From Chelatococcus asaccharovorans (GTDB taxonomy: Bacteria; Pseudomonadota; Alphaproteobacteria; Rhizobiales; Beijerinckiaceae): a stretch of DNA of 64,000 bases. Location of the stretch: positions 508,501-572,500 of the forward strand of contig NZ_QJJK01000001.1 in NCBI RefSeq assembly GCF_003201475.1, given 5' to 3'. The notes under the pieces are model-generated. The model was not told where the DNA came from. It did not search any database and worked only from the letters and a program-made list of their open reading frames with translations. Shown here piece by piece: positions 27,051-35,117 of this stretch. The translations under genes were made by a program, and so were the position numbers. The first letter of the stretch is position 1. Every line of letters begins with the position of its first letter.

Positions 27051-27060
27051 CGCTCTCTCC

Positions 27061-27819
27061 TCAGACACGCGCCGCGGCGTCGCCCATGGCGGCGAGGCGC
27101 GCGGTCGCGGGCGCGGCCGGCGACGGGAAGGTGACGCGACTGTGGCTGAGCTTCAGCCGGATCGCGGTTTCCGCCAGGCGGTAGGTCAGCGGCCCCGGAT
27201 TGATAATCGGCACCGGCAGGCGCGCGGCGAGATAGGCATGGGCCTCGTGCATCGTGGTGGAACCGAGGATGATGACATCGGCGCCGTCCTCCTCGATGCA
27301 ACGCATCGCCGCCTCGTGGAGTGCCGGGAAGAACTCGTCCTCCTTGCCGGCGAGCAGGCTCTGGTTGTTGGGCTGCAGGCCGGCGGAGCGCACCGAGGCG
27401 CATTTGGCGCCAAGGCCGAGCTCGGCCAGCGTCTTGGCATAGAGATGGCGCCAGCGGTCCCACATGGCAAGGATAGAGAAGCGGTCGCCCAGCATGAGCG
27501 CGGTGAGCATGGCATGGCGGCCCGCCCCGATCACCGGGATGTTGAGCACGGAGCGCAGTGGCGCCATGCCGGAATCGCTGACGGTGTCGATGCAGACCGC
27601 ATCATAGCCGTCGGCCTCCGCCTGAAGGCCCGCTTCGAGCATGCCGACATCGGCGAGCACGGAATCCTGCTGGCTGACGTAGTTGACGGGCGCGATGCGC
27701 ACCGGCTTGAAGTCGAATGCGATATCCGGGCCGAGCTTCACGGCGCCGAGCTGCGCCTTGCGCTTCTCGAGATTGTCCGCATCCATCGGAAACGGCACGA
27801 TCACCAGTACCCTGGCCAT
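27061..27819 (-). CDS. Asp/Glu racemase family protein with TVSDSG and LGSTTMH motifs
   Basis: 252 aa from ATG 27819. Family core: EADGYDAVCIDTVSDSGMA, LRSVLNIPVIGAGRHAMLTA and ADVIILGSTTMHEAHAYLA, ending LPVPIINPGPLTYRLAE. At the canonical catalytic positions it has Thr and Ser instead of Cys. The TVSDSG / LGSTTM pattern itself looks like a conserved subfamily rather than random loss (inference). It precedes its paralogue and follows the flavoprotein gene after 21 bp. Confidence 0.85.
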   Translation of the reverse strand: MARVLVIVPFPMDADNLEKRKAQLGAVKLGPDIAFDFKPVRIAPVNYVSQQDSVLADVGMLEAGLQAEADGYDAVCIDTVSDSGMAPLRSVLNIPVIGAGRHAMLTALMLGDRFSILAMWDRWRHLYAKTLAELGLGAKCASVRSAGLQPNNQSLLAGKEDEFFPALHEAAMRCIEEDGADVIILGSTTMHEAHAYLAARLPVPIINPGPLTYRLAETAIRLKLSHSRVTFPSPAAPATARLAAMGDAAARV

Positions 27820-27840
27820 GGTGGACTGATCTCCCTGCAA

Positions 27841-29235
27841 TTATGACGAGAGCCGCGCCGCGCCCGCGCCCGCGAAGCGGCCGAGCACGACGGCGGTCAG
27901 AAGGCCGTTGCCGCCGAGATAGCCCCAGGACGAGGGGCCCGAGAGGCCACGGGCGGCACCGCCGGCGGCAAAGAGATTGGGCAGGCGCACGCCATCGCGG
28001 CCGAGCACGCGCGCCTCCGTGTCGACCGCGAGCCCGCCCTGCGTGTGGAAGAGCGCGCCACGCACTTTCGCCGCGAGATAGGGCGCCTTAAGCGGCGGAT
28101 TGTCCGTGAAGTCGCGGCCGAAGGGGTCCGATGCCTCACCCGCCGCATAGGAGGAAACCTCCGCGAAACGCGCTTCGAGGGCCGCGCGCGGCACGCCGAT
28201 GGCGTCGGCCAGTTCACCAACAGTCTCGGCCGTCACGACGGCGTCTTTCTCCAAGACGCGGTGATAGTCCTGGAAGGTGAGCGCCGGCTCCTCGCAGCGC
28301 CGGTCGTAGATCGTCCAGGCCGTCCCCTCGGGCTGGGCCAGCACGGCGGAGGCCTGTTCGGAATAGCCGCTCATCTCGTTCGAGAAGCGCTCGCCGTCGC
28401 GGTTGACCTGGAAGCCGCCGCGGATCACGAGTGCCCATGTCAGCGGCAGTTTCGGGCCGTTGGCGACGCAGTGGCCCTGATAACTGCCGAGATCGGCCTG
28501 CGCGGCGCCCAGGGCATCGCCCCAGTCGAGCGCCTCGCCGCGGCTGCCGTCATGGCCGCAATAGACGGCGTCGGCCATCTCGGGGATGTGCCGGGCGACG
28601 ACGGCGGGATCGGCGCCGTAGCCGCCCGTCGCCAGAACCAGCGCCCGGCAGCCGATGATGCGCTCTGCGCCGTCGGCGTCCCGGTAGCCGACCGCCGTCA
28701 CGCGGCGGTCAGCGTCGGCATAGAGCGTCTCGACCGTCGCGGAGGTGATGAGGGTGGCGCCGGCCTTGCGGGCCGCCGCCAGCAACCCCTCCTCCATCTC
28801 GGTACCCGTCCGGCTCTTCGGCACGTGGTAGCGATGGCGAGAATGGCCGGGATAGAGGATATCGTCGAGCAGCTCGAAGCCGAGGCCGTGGCTGTCGGCC
28901 AGCCATTCCACGGCAGGGCCCGAGGCCGCCGTGACGGCGCGCGCCAGAGCCTCATCAGTCCGGCCCTTGGCCTTCTTCAGGATGTCGGCGAGAAAGAGTT
29001 CGGGACTGTCCGCGATGCCCTTCTCGCGCTGGAAACGCGTGCCCGCACCGGGCAGCATGCCGAGCGTCAGCGCAGTGTTGCCGGAGGGCACCGCGTCGCG
29101 CTCCAGAACGGTAACCGATGCGCCGGCATCGCGCGCCGCCAGGGCGGCGCACAGCCCGGCCGCGCCGGCCCCGATGATGACGACATCAGCCGTTGTGGAC
29201 GCCGTGGCCTCGCCGGCGGGGCGAACCTGCGCCAT
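27841..29235 (-). CDS. FAD-dependent oxidoreductase, fumarate-reductase/ketosteroid-dehydrogenase type (paralogue 1)
   Basis: 464 aa. The FAD-binding Rossmann motif DVVIIGAGAAGLCAALAARDAG sits near the N-terminus, LVLATGGYG in the middle and a C-terminal FAD loop HTQGGLAVDTEARVLG...LPNLFAAGGAARG. In fumarate reductases two Arg grip the dicarboxylate; here the matching places read SGYSEQASA and PSSWGYLGGN without those Arg, so the substrate is probably not fumarate. It would oxidise or reduce a C-C bond next to a carbonyl. It is a close paralogue of the divergent gene 45326-46753 at the other end of the cluster. Confidence 0.9.
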   Translation of the reverse strand: MAQVRPAGEATASTTADVVIIGAGAAGLCAALAARDAGASVTVLERDAVPSGNTALTLGMLPGAGTRFQREKGIADSPELFLADILKKAKGRTDEALARAVTAASGPAVEWLADSHGLGFELLDDILYPGHSRHRYHVPKSRTGTEMEEGLLAAARKAGATLITSATVETLYADADRRVTAVGYRDADGAERIIGCRALVLATGGYGADPAVVARHIPEMADAVYCGHDGSRGEALDWGDALGAAQADLGSYQGHCVANGPKLPLTWALVIRGGFQVNRDGERFSNEMSGYSEQASAVLAQPEGTAWTIYDRRCEEPALTFQDYHRVLEKDAVVTAETVGELADAIGVPRAALEARFAEVSSYAAGEASDPFGRDFTDNPPLKAPYLAAKVRGALFHTQGGLAVDTEARVLGRDGVRLPNLFAAGGAARGLSGPSSWGYLGGNGLLTAVVLGRFAGAGAARLSS

Positions 29236-29239
29236 GGCC

Positions 29240-29731
29240 TTACCAGCTCACCTGTTCGGCGATCACCGGCCCGGCCAGGCGGAAGCGGTCGATGAAGCGC
29301 TTGCCGCTGGCGAGCGTCCCATGGCCGAAGACGAGGCTGCCGTCGTCCGTCAGGGCTTCCACGAAGCTCTCATAGCGCTTGCCCGCCTGCTGCGCAGCCG
29401 CCAGGGCATCCACAAGGCCCGTGCCACGCCCCTCGCTATCGACGGCGACGAAATCCTCCGTCACCAGCGTCGAAGCCGCGGCGGCATCGCCCTTGGCGAG
29501 CGATTCCGCGAGTTGGGCCGCGACCTCGGTGGCCGGCGGCAGCGGCGGACCGGGCACGCGCGAGACGCCGCCGCGGGCATAGGCGCTCGGCGAGACCTCG
29601 CGCAGGATGGTGACGACGCCGTCCGGCGGCGCGGCCATCACGGAGCGCACGACGCGCGTCATGCCCTTCAGCAGCCGCGCCTTGGTGGCGGCGTCATAGC
29701 CTTCGATGACGGTTGTTTCGACGACGGGCAT
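29240..29731 (-). CDS. Fusion of 4-oxalocrotonate tautomerase-like and NTF2/SnoaL-like domains
   Basis: 163 aa. Residues 1-60 (MPVVETTVIEGYDAATKARL ... VTILREVSPSAYARGG) look like a 4-OT tautomerase: the N-terminal Pro, free after Met removal, and the family spacing are present. Residues about 70-163 (AAQLAESLAKGDAAAASTLV ... FGHGTLASGKRFIDRF) look like an NTF2/SnoaL-type cone domain. The fusion is uncommon. The gene ends 4 bp before the flavoprotein start, suggesting joint action, perhaps keto-enol shuffling of its substrate or product (inference). Confidence 0.78.
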   Translation of the reverse strand: MPVVETTVIEGYDAATKARLLKGMTRVVRSVMAAPPDGVVTILREVSPSAYARGGVSRVPGPPLPPATEVAAQLAESLAKGDAAAASTLVTEDFVAVDSEGRGTGLVDALAAAQQAGKRYESFVEALTDDGSLVFGHGTLASGKRFIDRFRLAGPVIAEQVSW

Positions 29732-29809
29732 CCATGGCCTCCCGATTGATCCTGGGGGTGCCGGCCACGGGCGCGGCCGGCGCTGGTATTCACGAAGTAG
29801 CCGCGGCGC

Positions 29810-30424
29810 TCAGGCGGCCGCGATCTCGTCGATCATCTCGGCGATGGTCGCGACGCGGCACACCGGCTTCAAAGCGGCGATCGCCGTCTCGTGGGTTGCC
29901 GTGTTGAAGGCCGCCGAGCCATCCGAGAGCACCACCGTCGCGAAGTCGCGCACATGCGAATCGCGCACCGTCGAGGCGACGCCGCCATTGGTGACGATGC
30001 CGCCGATGATGAGCTTCTCGATGCCGCATTTGCGCAGCACCCACTCCATCCGGGTCATGTAGAAGGCGGAATAGGCGATCTTCTCGACGGTGAGATCGGC
30101 CGGTTGCAGTTCGTCCACGAGGCTGTGGCCCCAGGCGCCGGGCAGGAAATCACCCTTCTTGAGGAAGGGGCGCAGCTCCTTCAGATGCGGCGAGATCAGG
30201 GGCTCGCCGCCCTTGGCCGGCACCAGCGTGAACTGCGTGGAGACGAACCACCCGCCCTTCTGGCGCAGGAGGTCGGCCAGCGGCTTGATGCGCGCCGGCA
30301 GCGCCGCGATCTCAGGCGCGCCCTGGCCTGCCCGGCCATAGGCCCCATCCGGATGGATGAAGTCGTTCTGCAGGTCGACCGTCAGCAGGGCCGTCTTCGA
30401 CAGCGGGATCTCCGCGTGACTCAT
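29810..30424 (-). CDS. Isochorismatase-fold hydrolase with Gly in place of catalytic Cys
   Basis: 204 aa. The Asp of the triad (Asp17, LLTVDLQNDF) and the Lys (Lys115, TVEKIAYSAFYM) are present. The third residue, usually Cys in TNVCV, is Gly148 in IVTNGGVAST (codon GGC). Amidases and carbamoylases of this fold need the Cys; true isochorismatases such as PhzD/EntB have Gly here and cleave a vinyl ether through the Asp. So this may hydrolyse an enol ether or activated bond rather than an amide. ATG at 30424 overlaps the HyuA stop by four bases. Confidence 0.88.
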   Translation of the reverse strand: MSHAEIPLSKTALLTVDLQNDFIHPDGAYGRAGQGAPEIAALPARIKPLADLLRQKGGWFVSTQFTLVPAKGGEPLISPHLKELRPFLKKGDFLPGAWGHSLVDELQPADLTVEKIAYSAFYMTRMEWVLRKCGIEKLIIGGIVTNGGVASTVRDSHVRDFATVVLSDGSAAFNTATHETAIAALKPVCRVATIAEMIDEIAAA

Positions 30425-32511
30425 GATGCGCGCTCCACGATGACGTTGCCATAATCGTCGATGCGCGCCGTGAGGTCGGGATCGACCACCGTCGTCGCAT
30501 CGGGCTGCTCGAGGATGGCGGGGCCGCGCACCACGGTGCCGACCGGCAGGTCGAGGCGGGCGTAGATCGCCGCCTCATGCCAGGCGCCGTCGAACCACAC
30601 ATTGCGGTGGCCGAGATGCGCCTTGTCGAGGCTCGCGTCGCCGCTCGGCCGGAGCGCCGCGAGGTCGAAGCGCGGACGACGGCCGATGGCGGCGGTGCGC
30701 AGGTTGACGATGCGCGCCGGCACGCCGTTGAGGAGGCGGCTGAAGGAATTGCGGTAGGCCTCCTCGAAGGCTGTGCGGATGACGGCCTCCGTCACGCCGG
30801 TCGTGCCGTTCGCAATGGTCACCGGCAGCGGCACCGAGACGGTGTGCGTCTGGCCGACATAATGCATGTCGAGCTCGAACAGCACGTCGATGCGATCGAC
30901 CGCAAGGCCCGCCGCCTCGACGACAGCCCGCGCCTCTTCCGCCTCGGCGACCATCCGCTTGTCGAGCGCGGCGGCGTCGATGCCCTCGAGGCTCAGGTTC
31001 ACGGTCTGCACCTGGTCATGCCGGATATCGGCGATGACGCAGCCGAGCGCCGAGGTCACGCCGGGATAGCGCGGCACGAGCGCGGCCTTGAGGCCGACGT
31101 CCTTGATCAGCGCGCCGACATGCAGCGCCCCGCCGCCGCCGAAGGGCACGGCGGCGAACTTGGCCGGATCATGCCCGCGCTCGATGGACACGAGGCGAAT
31201 GGCGCCGGCCATCTTGGCATCGGCGATACGGACGATCGCCTCGGCCGCCACCATCACATCGAGGCCGAGGGGCTTCGCCACATGCTCATCGATGGCGGCG
31301 CGCGCGGCCTCGATGTCGAGGCGCTTCAGCATGCCGCCGATCGGCCGGTCGGAATTGATGCGCCCGAGCACGACATTGGCGTCTGTCAGGGTCGGCCGGG
31401 TGTTGCCCTGCCCGTAGCAGACGGGACCCGGCCGCGAGCCGGCGCTTTCCGGGCCGACCTGCAGCATGCCGCCGGCATCGACATGGGCGATGGAGCCGCC
31501 GCCGGCGCCGATCGTCGTGATCTCGATCATCGGCGTGCGGATGACGAGGCCGAAATCGATGGTGGTCTGCGCGGCGAGCGCCGTCTTGCCGCCGACCACG
31601 AGCGAGACGTCGAAGGACGTGCCGCCGAGATCGCCGGTGATGACATTGGGGAAGCCGGCCGCCTCCGAAATCGCCGCCGCGGCGATGACGCCGGCCGCGG
31701 GACCGGAGAGCGCGGTGCGCACCGGCAGGCGGCGCGCCGTCTCGGTGGACATGACGCCGCCGTTCGACTGCACGATATGGAAGCGTCCGCCGAAGCCCTC
31801 GGATTGCAGGGCATCGTCGAGCTTGGCGAGATAGCTGCCGACCACCGGCTGCAGATAGGCATTGAGTGCCGTCGTCGAGGTGCGCTCGAACTCGCGGATT
31901 TCCGGCAGGATCTGGCTGGAACAGGCGACATTGCCGTTCGGCCAGACTTCGGACGCGATGGCGAGTGCCTTCTGCTCGTTCTCGGGGTTGGCATAGGCGT
32001 TGACGAAGACGATGGCGAGCGCCTCGCAGCCCGCGGCGACGAGCTCCAGCGCCGCCTCGCGCACGGCATCCTCGTCGAGCGCCTCGCGGATGGTGCCGTC
32101 GGCGAGCGTCCGCTCGTTGACCTCAAGCCGCAGATCACGGTCGATCACGGGCACAAAATCGCCCCACAGGCCCCAGGTATGGCGCCGGTCGCGGCGGCGC
32201 ATCTCGAGCACGTCGCGGAAACCCTTGGTGGTGATGAGGCCGCAGCGCGCGCCCTTGCGCTCCAGGAGCGCATTGGTGCCGACCGTGGTCCCGTGCACGA
32301 CCGACGTGAGATCGGCGATCGCGCCGAAGACCTTCAGGCCGTTGAGGAAGCCGACCGCCTCGTCACCCCGGTTGGAGGGCACCTTGGCGGTGCGGAAGGC
32401 CTTGGCCGGCTCGTCATAGAAGAACAGATCGGTGAAGGTTCCGCCGACGTCGACGCCGACGATGCGCCCTTCGCGGTTCTTGACTGGCGCGTTCTTGACA
32501 GGCGCGTTCAT
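30421..32511 (-). CDS. hyuA: Hydantoinase/oxoprolinase subunit A (HyuA family)
   Basis: 696 aa. The ATPase-fold phosphate motif is GVDVGGTFTDLFFYDE, followed by VVHGTTVGTNALLERKGA, SGPAAGVIAAAAISEAAG, DLGGTSFDVSLVV and GAGGGSIA. With HyuB it forms an ATP-dependent cyclic amide (oxoprolinase, hydantoinase) or ketone-carboxylating enzyme. The first 11 residues repeat (NAPVKNAPVKN) because of a 15-bp tandem duplication at 32476-32505. ATG at 32511 overlaps the HyuB stop by four bases. Confidence 0.94.
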   Translation of the reverse strand: MNAPVKNAPVKNREGRIVGVDVGGTFTDLFFYDEPAKAFRTAKVPSNRGDEAVGFLNGLKVFGAIADLTSVVHGTTVGTNALLERKGARCGLITTKGFRDVLEMRRRDRRHTWGLWGDFVPVIDRDLRLEVNERTLADGTIREALDEDAVREAALELVAAGCEALAIVFVNAYANPENEQKALAIASEVWPNGNVACSSQILPEIREFERTSTTALNAYLQPVVGSYLAKLDDALQSEGFGGRFHIVQSNGGVMSTETARRLPVRTALSGPAAGVIAAAAISEAAGFPNVITGDLGGTSFDVSLVVGGKTALAAQTTIDFGLVIRTPMIEITTIGAGGGSIAHVDAGGMLQVGPESAGSRPGPVCYGQGNTRPTLTDANVVLGRINSDRPIGGMLKRLDIEAARAAIDEHVAKPLGLDVMVAAEAIVRIADAKMAGAIRLVSIERGHDPAKFAAVPFGGGGALHVGALIKDVGLKAALVPRYPGVTSALGCVIADIRHDQVQTVNLSLEGIDAAALDKRMVAEAEEARAVVEAAGLAVDRIDVLFELDMHYVGQTHTVSVPLPVTIANGTTGVTEAVIRTAFEEAYRNSFSRLLNGVPARIVNLRTAAIGRRPRFDLAALRPSGDASLDKAHLGHRNVWFDGAWHEAAIYARLDLPVGTVVRGPAILEQPDATTVVDPDLTARIDDYGNVIVERAS

Positions 32512-34241
32512 GCCGCGGCTCCCTTGCGGAGGCTGGCCGTCGCCGCCTCGTCGAGTTCTCCGTCGTCGCTCACGGCGACCCCATAATCCCGGCGCGCGCT
32601 TTCCGCGCTGATGTAGCCGAGGCGCACGTCCCGCGCGACGAGCGAGGCCGCACGCGCCAGCGGACTGCCCCAGCCGCCGCCGCCCGGCGTCTGCAGCTTC
32701 ACGGCGCGCCCGGTCGGCACCGGCACGCCGGTGACCTTGGAGACGAGCGGCGGCGAATGTTCGCCGTCCTCAGCCTCCCAGGTGAAGCGGTTGAGCCCGG
32801 CCGGCCCACCCCCGCGCACGCCGAAGGGCGCCACCTTGCCGCGCTCGCCAAGCAGGAACACCTCCGCATCAGACAGTGCCTCCACCTCATAGATCGCGCC
32901 GAGACCGCCGCGGTGGGTGCCGGGGCCGGCCGAATCCGGCCGAAGCGCCCATTGCCGGAACATCACGGGATAGCTCGCCTCGAGAATTTCGAGCGGCGGG
33001 ATCGTCGCCGTCGAGATCGGGTTGTTGGCGTGGTTGAGGCCATCCGTTTCCGGGTTGCCGCCCATGCCGCCGCCGAAGAAGGAGAACATCACCCAGCGGT
33101 CGCCATTGGCGCGATGGCCGGCGAAGGAGAGCGCGTTGATGGTGCCGAAGGGCGCGGCGGTCGCGCGCTCCGGATCGGCCTTCGCCAGCGCGCCGAGCAC
33201 AACGCCGATGAGGCGCAGGATGGTCTCGGTGTAGCCGGCCATCGGCTTCGGGGCGGTGGCGCCGAGCAAGGTGGTCGGCGGGATGACGAAATCGATCGGC
33301 CTGAGGCAGCCGGCATTGGCCGGCACATCCGTGAAGATGTGCTTCAGCGCCACGTAGCAGGCGGCCGCCGTCGTCGCGTAGGAAATGTTGATCGGCCCCT
33401 GCGCCGGCGGCGACGAGCGCGAGAAATCAAGCGTCATCGTCTCGCCGGCGATGGTGAGATCGAGCGCGACGGTCAGCATGTCGTCGGTGATGCCGTCGTT
33501 GTCGAGCACGTCCTCGAAGGAATAGCGGCCGTCCGGCAGGGCGCGGATGGCGCTGCGCATCAGGGCTTCGGCGCGATCGGAGAAGGCCTCGAAGGCGGCC
33601 GATACGGTCGCCGGGCTGTATTCGTCGAGAAGCGACTCGAAGCGGCGCTGGCCGAGATCGAGCGCGTTGAGCTGGCCGTTGAGATCGCCCCAGTTCGAGG
33701 TCGGTACGCGCGAATTCGCGGCGAGCAGATCGACGATATCCTGGTTCAGCTTGCCGGCGGAGAACAGCTTGACCGGCGGGAAGCGCACGCCCTCCTGAAA
33801 GCTTTCGGTCGCCTTGGGATTATAGCCGCCCGGCACGTTGCCGCCGATATCGAGCCAATGGCCGGCGGAGGCGAGCCAGCAGAACAGCTCGCCGCTGCGG
33901 AAGATCGGCCGCACGAGGCGGAAGTCGTTGAGATGGGTGCCGCCCACATAGGGGTCATTGAACAGGAAGGTGTCGCCCTCCTCAAGGCCGCCCTCGCGCG
34001 CCACCTTGTCGATCACCGCCTTGACCGCGAAGGCCATGGCGCCGACGAAGATGGGCAGGCCGTTGGTGCCCTGCACCAGCGTCGCGCCGGTGGTCGCGTG
34101 GTAGAGCCCGTGGCAGGCATCGCGCGCCTCGGCGATGATCGGGTTGAACGCCGAGCGATACAGCGTGGCGTCCATCTCGTCGGCGATCTGCTCCAGGCGC
34201 CCCTTGAGCACGGCAAGGGTGACAGGATCGATACTGGTCAT
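32508..34241 (-). CDS. hyuB: Hydantoinase/oxoprolinase subunit B (HyuB family)
   Basis: 577 aa. Family landmarks: DPVTLAVLKGRLEQIADEMD at the N-terminus, SEAR-like IIAEARDACHGLY, FLFNDPYVGGTHLNDFRLV, and the C-terminal GAGTHRGGLGAIYE-type glycine-rich stretch and LQTPGGGGWGSPL. It is the partner of HyuA directly downstream. Start ATG 34241 overlaps the end of the lyase gene by four bases. Confidence 0.94.
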   Translation of the reverse strand: MTSIDPVTLAVLKGRLEQIADEMDATLYRSAFNPIIAEARDACHGLYHATTGATLVQGTNGLPIFVGAMAFAVKAVIDKVAREGGLEEGDTFLFNDPYVGGTHLNDFRLVRPIFRSGELFCWLASAGHWLDIGGNVPGGYNPKATESFQEGVRFPPVKLFSAGKLNQDIVDLLAANSRVPTSNWGDLNGQLNALDLGQRRFESLLDEYSPATVSAAFEAFSDRAEALMRSAIRALPDGRYSFEDVLDNDGITDDMLTVALDLTIAGETMTLDFSRSSPPAQGPINISYATTAAACYVALKHIFTDVPANAGCLRPIDFVIPPTTLLGATAPKPMAGYTETILRLIGVVLGALAKADPERATAAPFGTINALSFAGHRANGDRWVMFSFFGGGMGGNPETDGLNHANNPISTATIPPLEILEASYPVMFRQWALRPDSAGPGTHRGGLGAIYEVEALSDAEVFLLGERGKVAPFGVRGGGPAGLNRFTWEAEDGEHSPPLVSKVTGVPVPTGRAVKLQTPGGGGWGSPLARAASLVARDVRLGYISAESARRDYGVAVSDDGELDEAATASLRKGAAA

Positions 34242-35116
34242 GCCCCGGGTCCCTTCTTGAAGTCCTCGTAGGTGCGGCCGAGCGCCAGCAGCTCCGGCGT
34301 GCCGATCAACGCGTTGAGGGCGTTGAAATCGAACATCCGCTCCTTGAACGGATCGTTCGTGCCATGGGCCTTCAGCGAGCCGTAATAATCCTGCGCGGCG
34401 CGGGCGAGCGCGCGCACGATGCCGCCGGGGAAGATCACGATCTTGAAGCCGAGAGCGCCGAGTTCGTCGGCGCTGGCGAGCGGTGTGTCGCCGCCTTCCA
34501 CCATATTGGCGAGCAGTGGCAGCGTGCCGCCGAGCGCGCCGGTCACGGCCACGAGCTGCTCCTTGGAGCGCGGCGCCTCGACGAAGAGCACGTCAGCGCC
34601 GGCCTCGGCATAGAGATGCGCGCGTTCGAGCGCGCTCTCGAGCCCCTCGACCGCCACTGCGTCCGTGCGCGCGACGATCAGCGTGTCTTCACTGTCGCGC
34701 GCATCGACGGCGGCCTTGACCTTGCCGGCCATCTCGCCGGCGCTGACCAGGCTCTTGTCCTGCAGATGACCGCAGCGCTTCGGCAGCGTCTGGTCCTCGA
34801 GCTGGATGGCCGTGGCGCCGGCCCGCTCGAACAGGCGCACGGTGCGCTGCACATTGAGGGCGTTGCCGTAGCCGTTGTCGGCGTCGACGATCAGCGGGGT
34901 CGGCACGCGATCCCGCACGAGGGTGATGACGTCGGCCACCTCATTCATCGAGACGAGCCCGATGTCCGAGCGCCCCAGGCGCGTATAGGCGATCGCCGCG
35001 CCGGACAGATAAAGCGCCTCGAAACCGGCCGCCGCGGCGATCGATGCGGTGAGCGCATCATAGATCCCGGGGGCGACCACCGGGCCGCTCTTGGTCAATC
35101 GTTGTTTCAGACTCAT
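34238..35116 (-). CDS. Isocitrate lyase/PEP mutase superfamily lyase
   Basis: 292 aa. Metal-binding DADNGYGN, LEDQTLPKRCGH (the KxCGH motif typical of C-C lyases such as methylisocitrate lyase and 2,3-dimethylmalate lyase), IVARTDA and VEAP. The Cys in KRCGH argues for a lyase rather than a mutase. It would split a substituted malate or isocitrate into pyruvate or a similar keto acid plus an acid. In this cluster the LeuCD-like hydratase could make such a substrate (inference). Confidence 0.9.
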   Translation of the reverse strand: MSLKQRLTKSGPVVAPGIYDALTASIAAAAGFEALYLSGAAIAYTRLGRSDIGLVSMNEVADVITLVRDRVPTPLIVDADNGYGNALNVQRTVRLFERAGATAIQLEDQTLPKRCGHLQDKSLVSAGEMAGKVKAAVDARDSEDTLIVARTDAVAVEGLESALERAHLYAEAGADVLFVEAPRSKEQLVAVTGALGGTLPLLANMVEGGDTPLASADELGALGFKIVIFPGGIVRALARAAQDYYGSLKAHGTNDPFKERMFDFNALNALIGTPELLALGRTYEDFKKGPGA

Positions 35117-35117
35117 C

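Noticed and set aside
30577-32586. 669-codon plus-strand open frame opposite hyuA
   Set aside because: Antisense frame of a certain HyuA gene.
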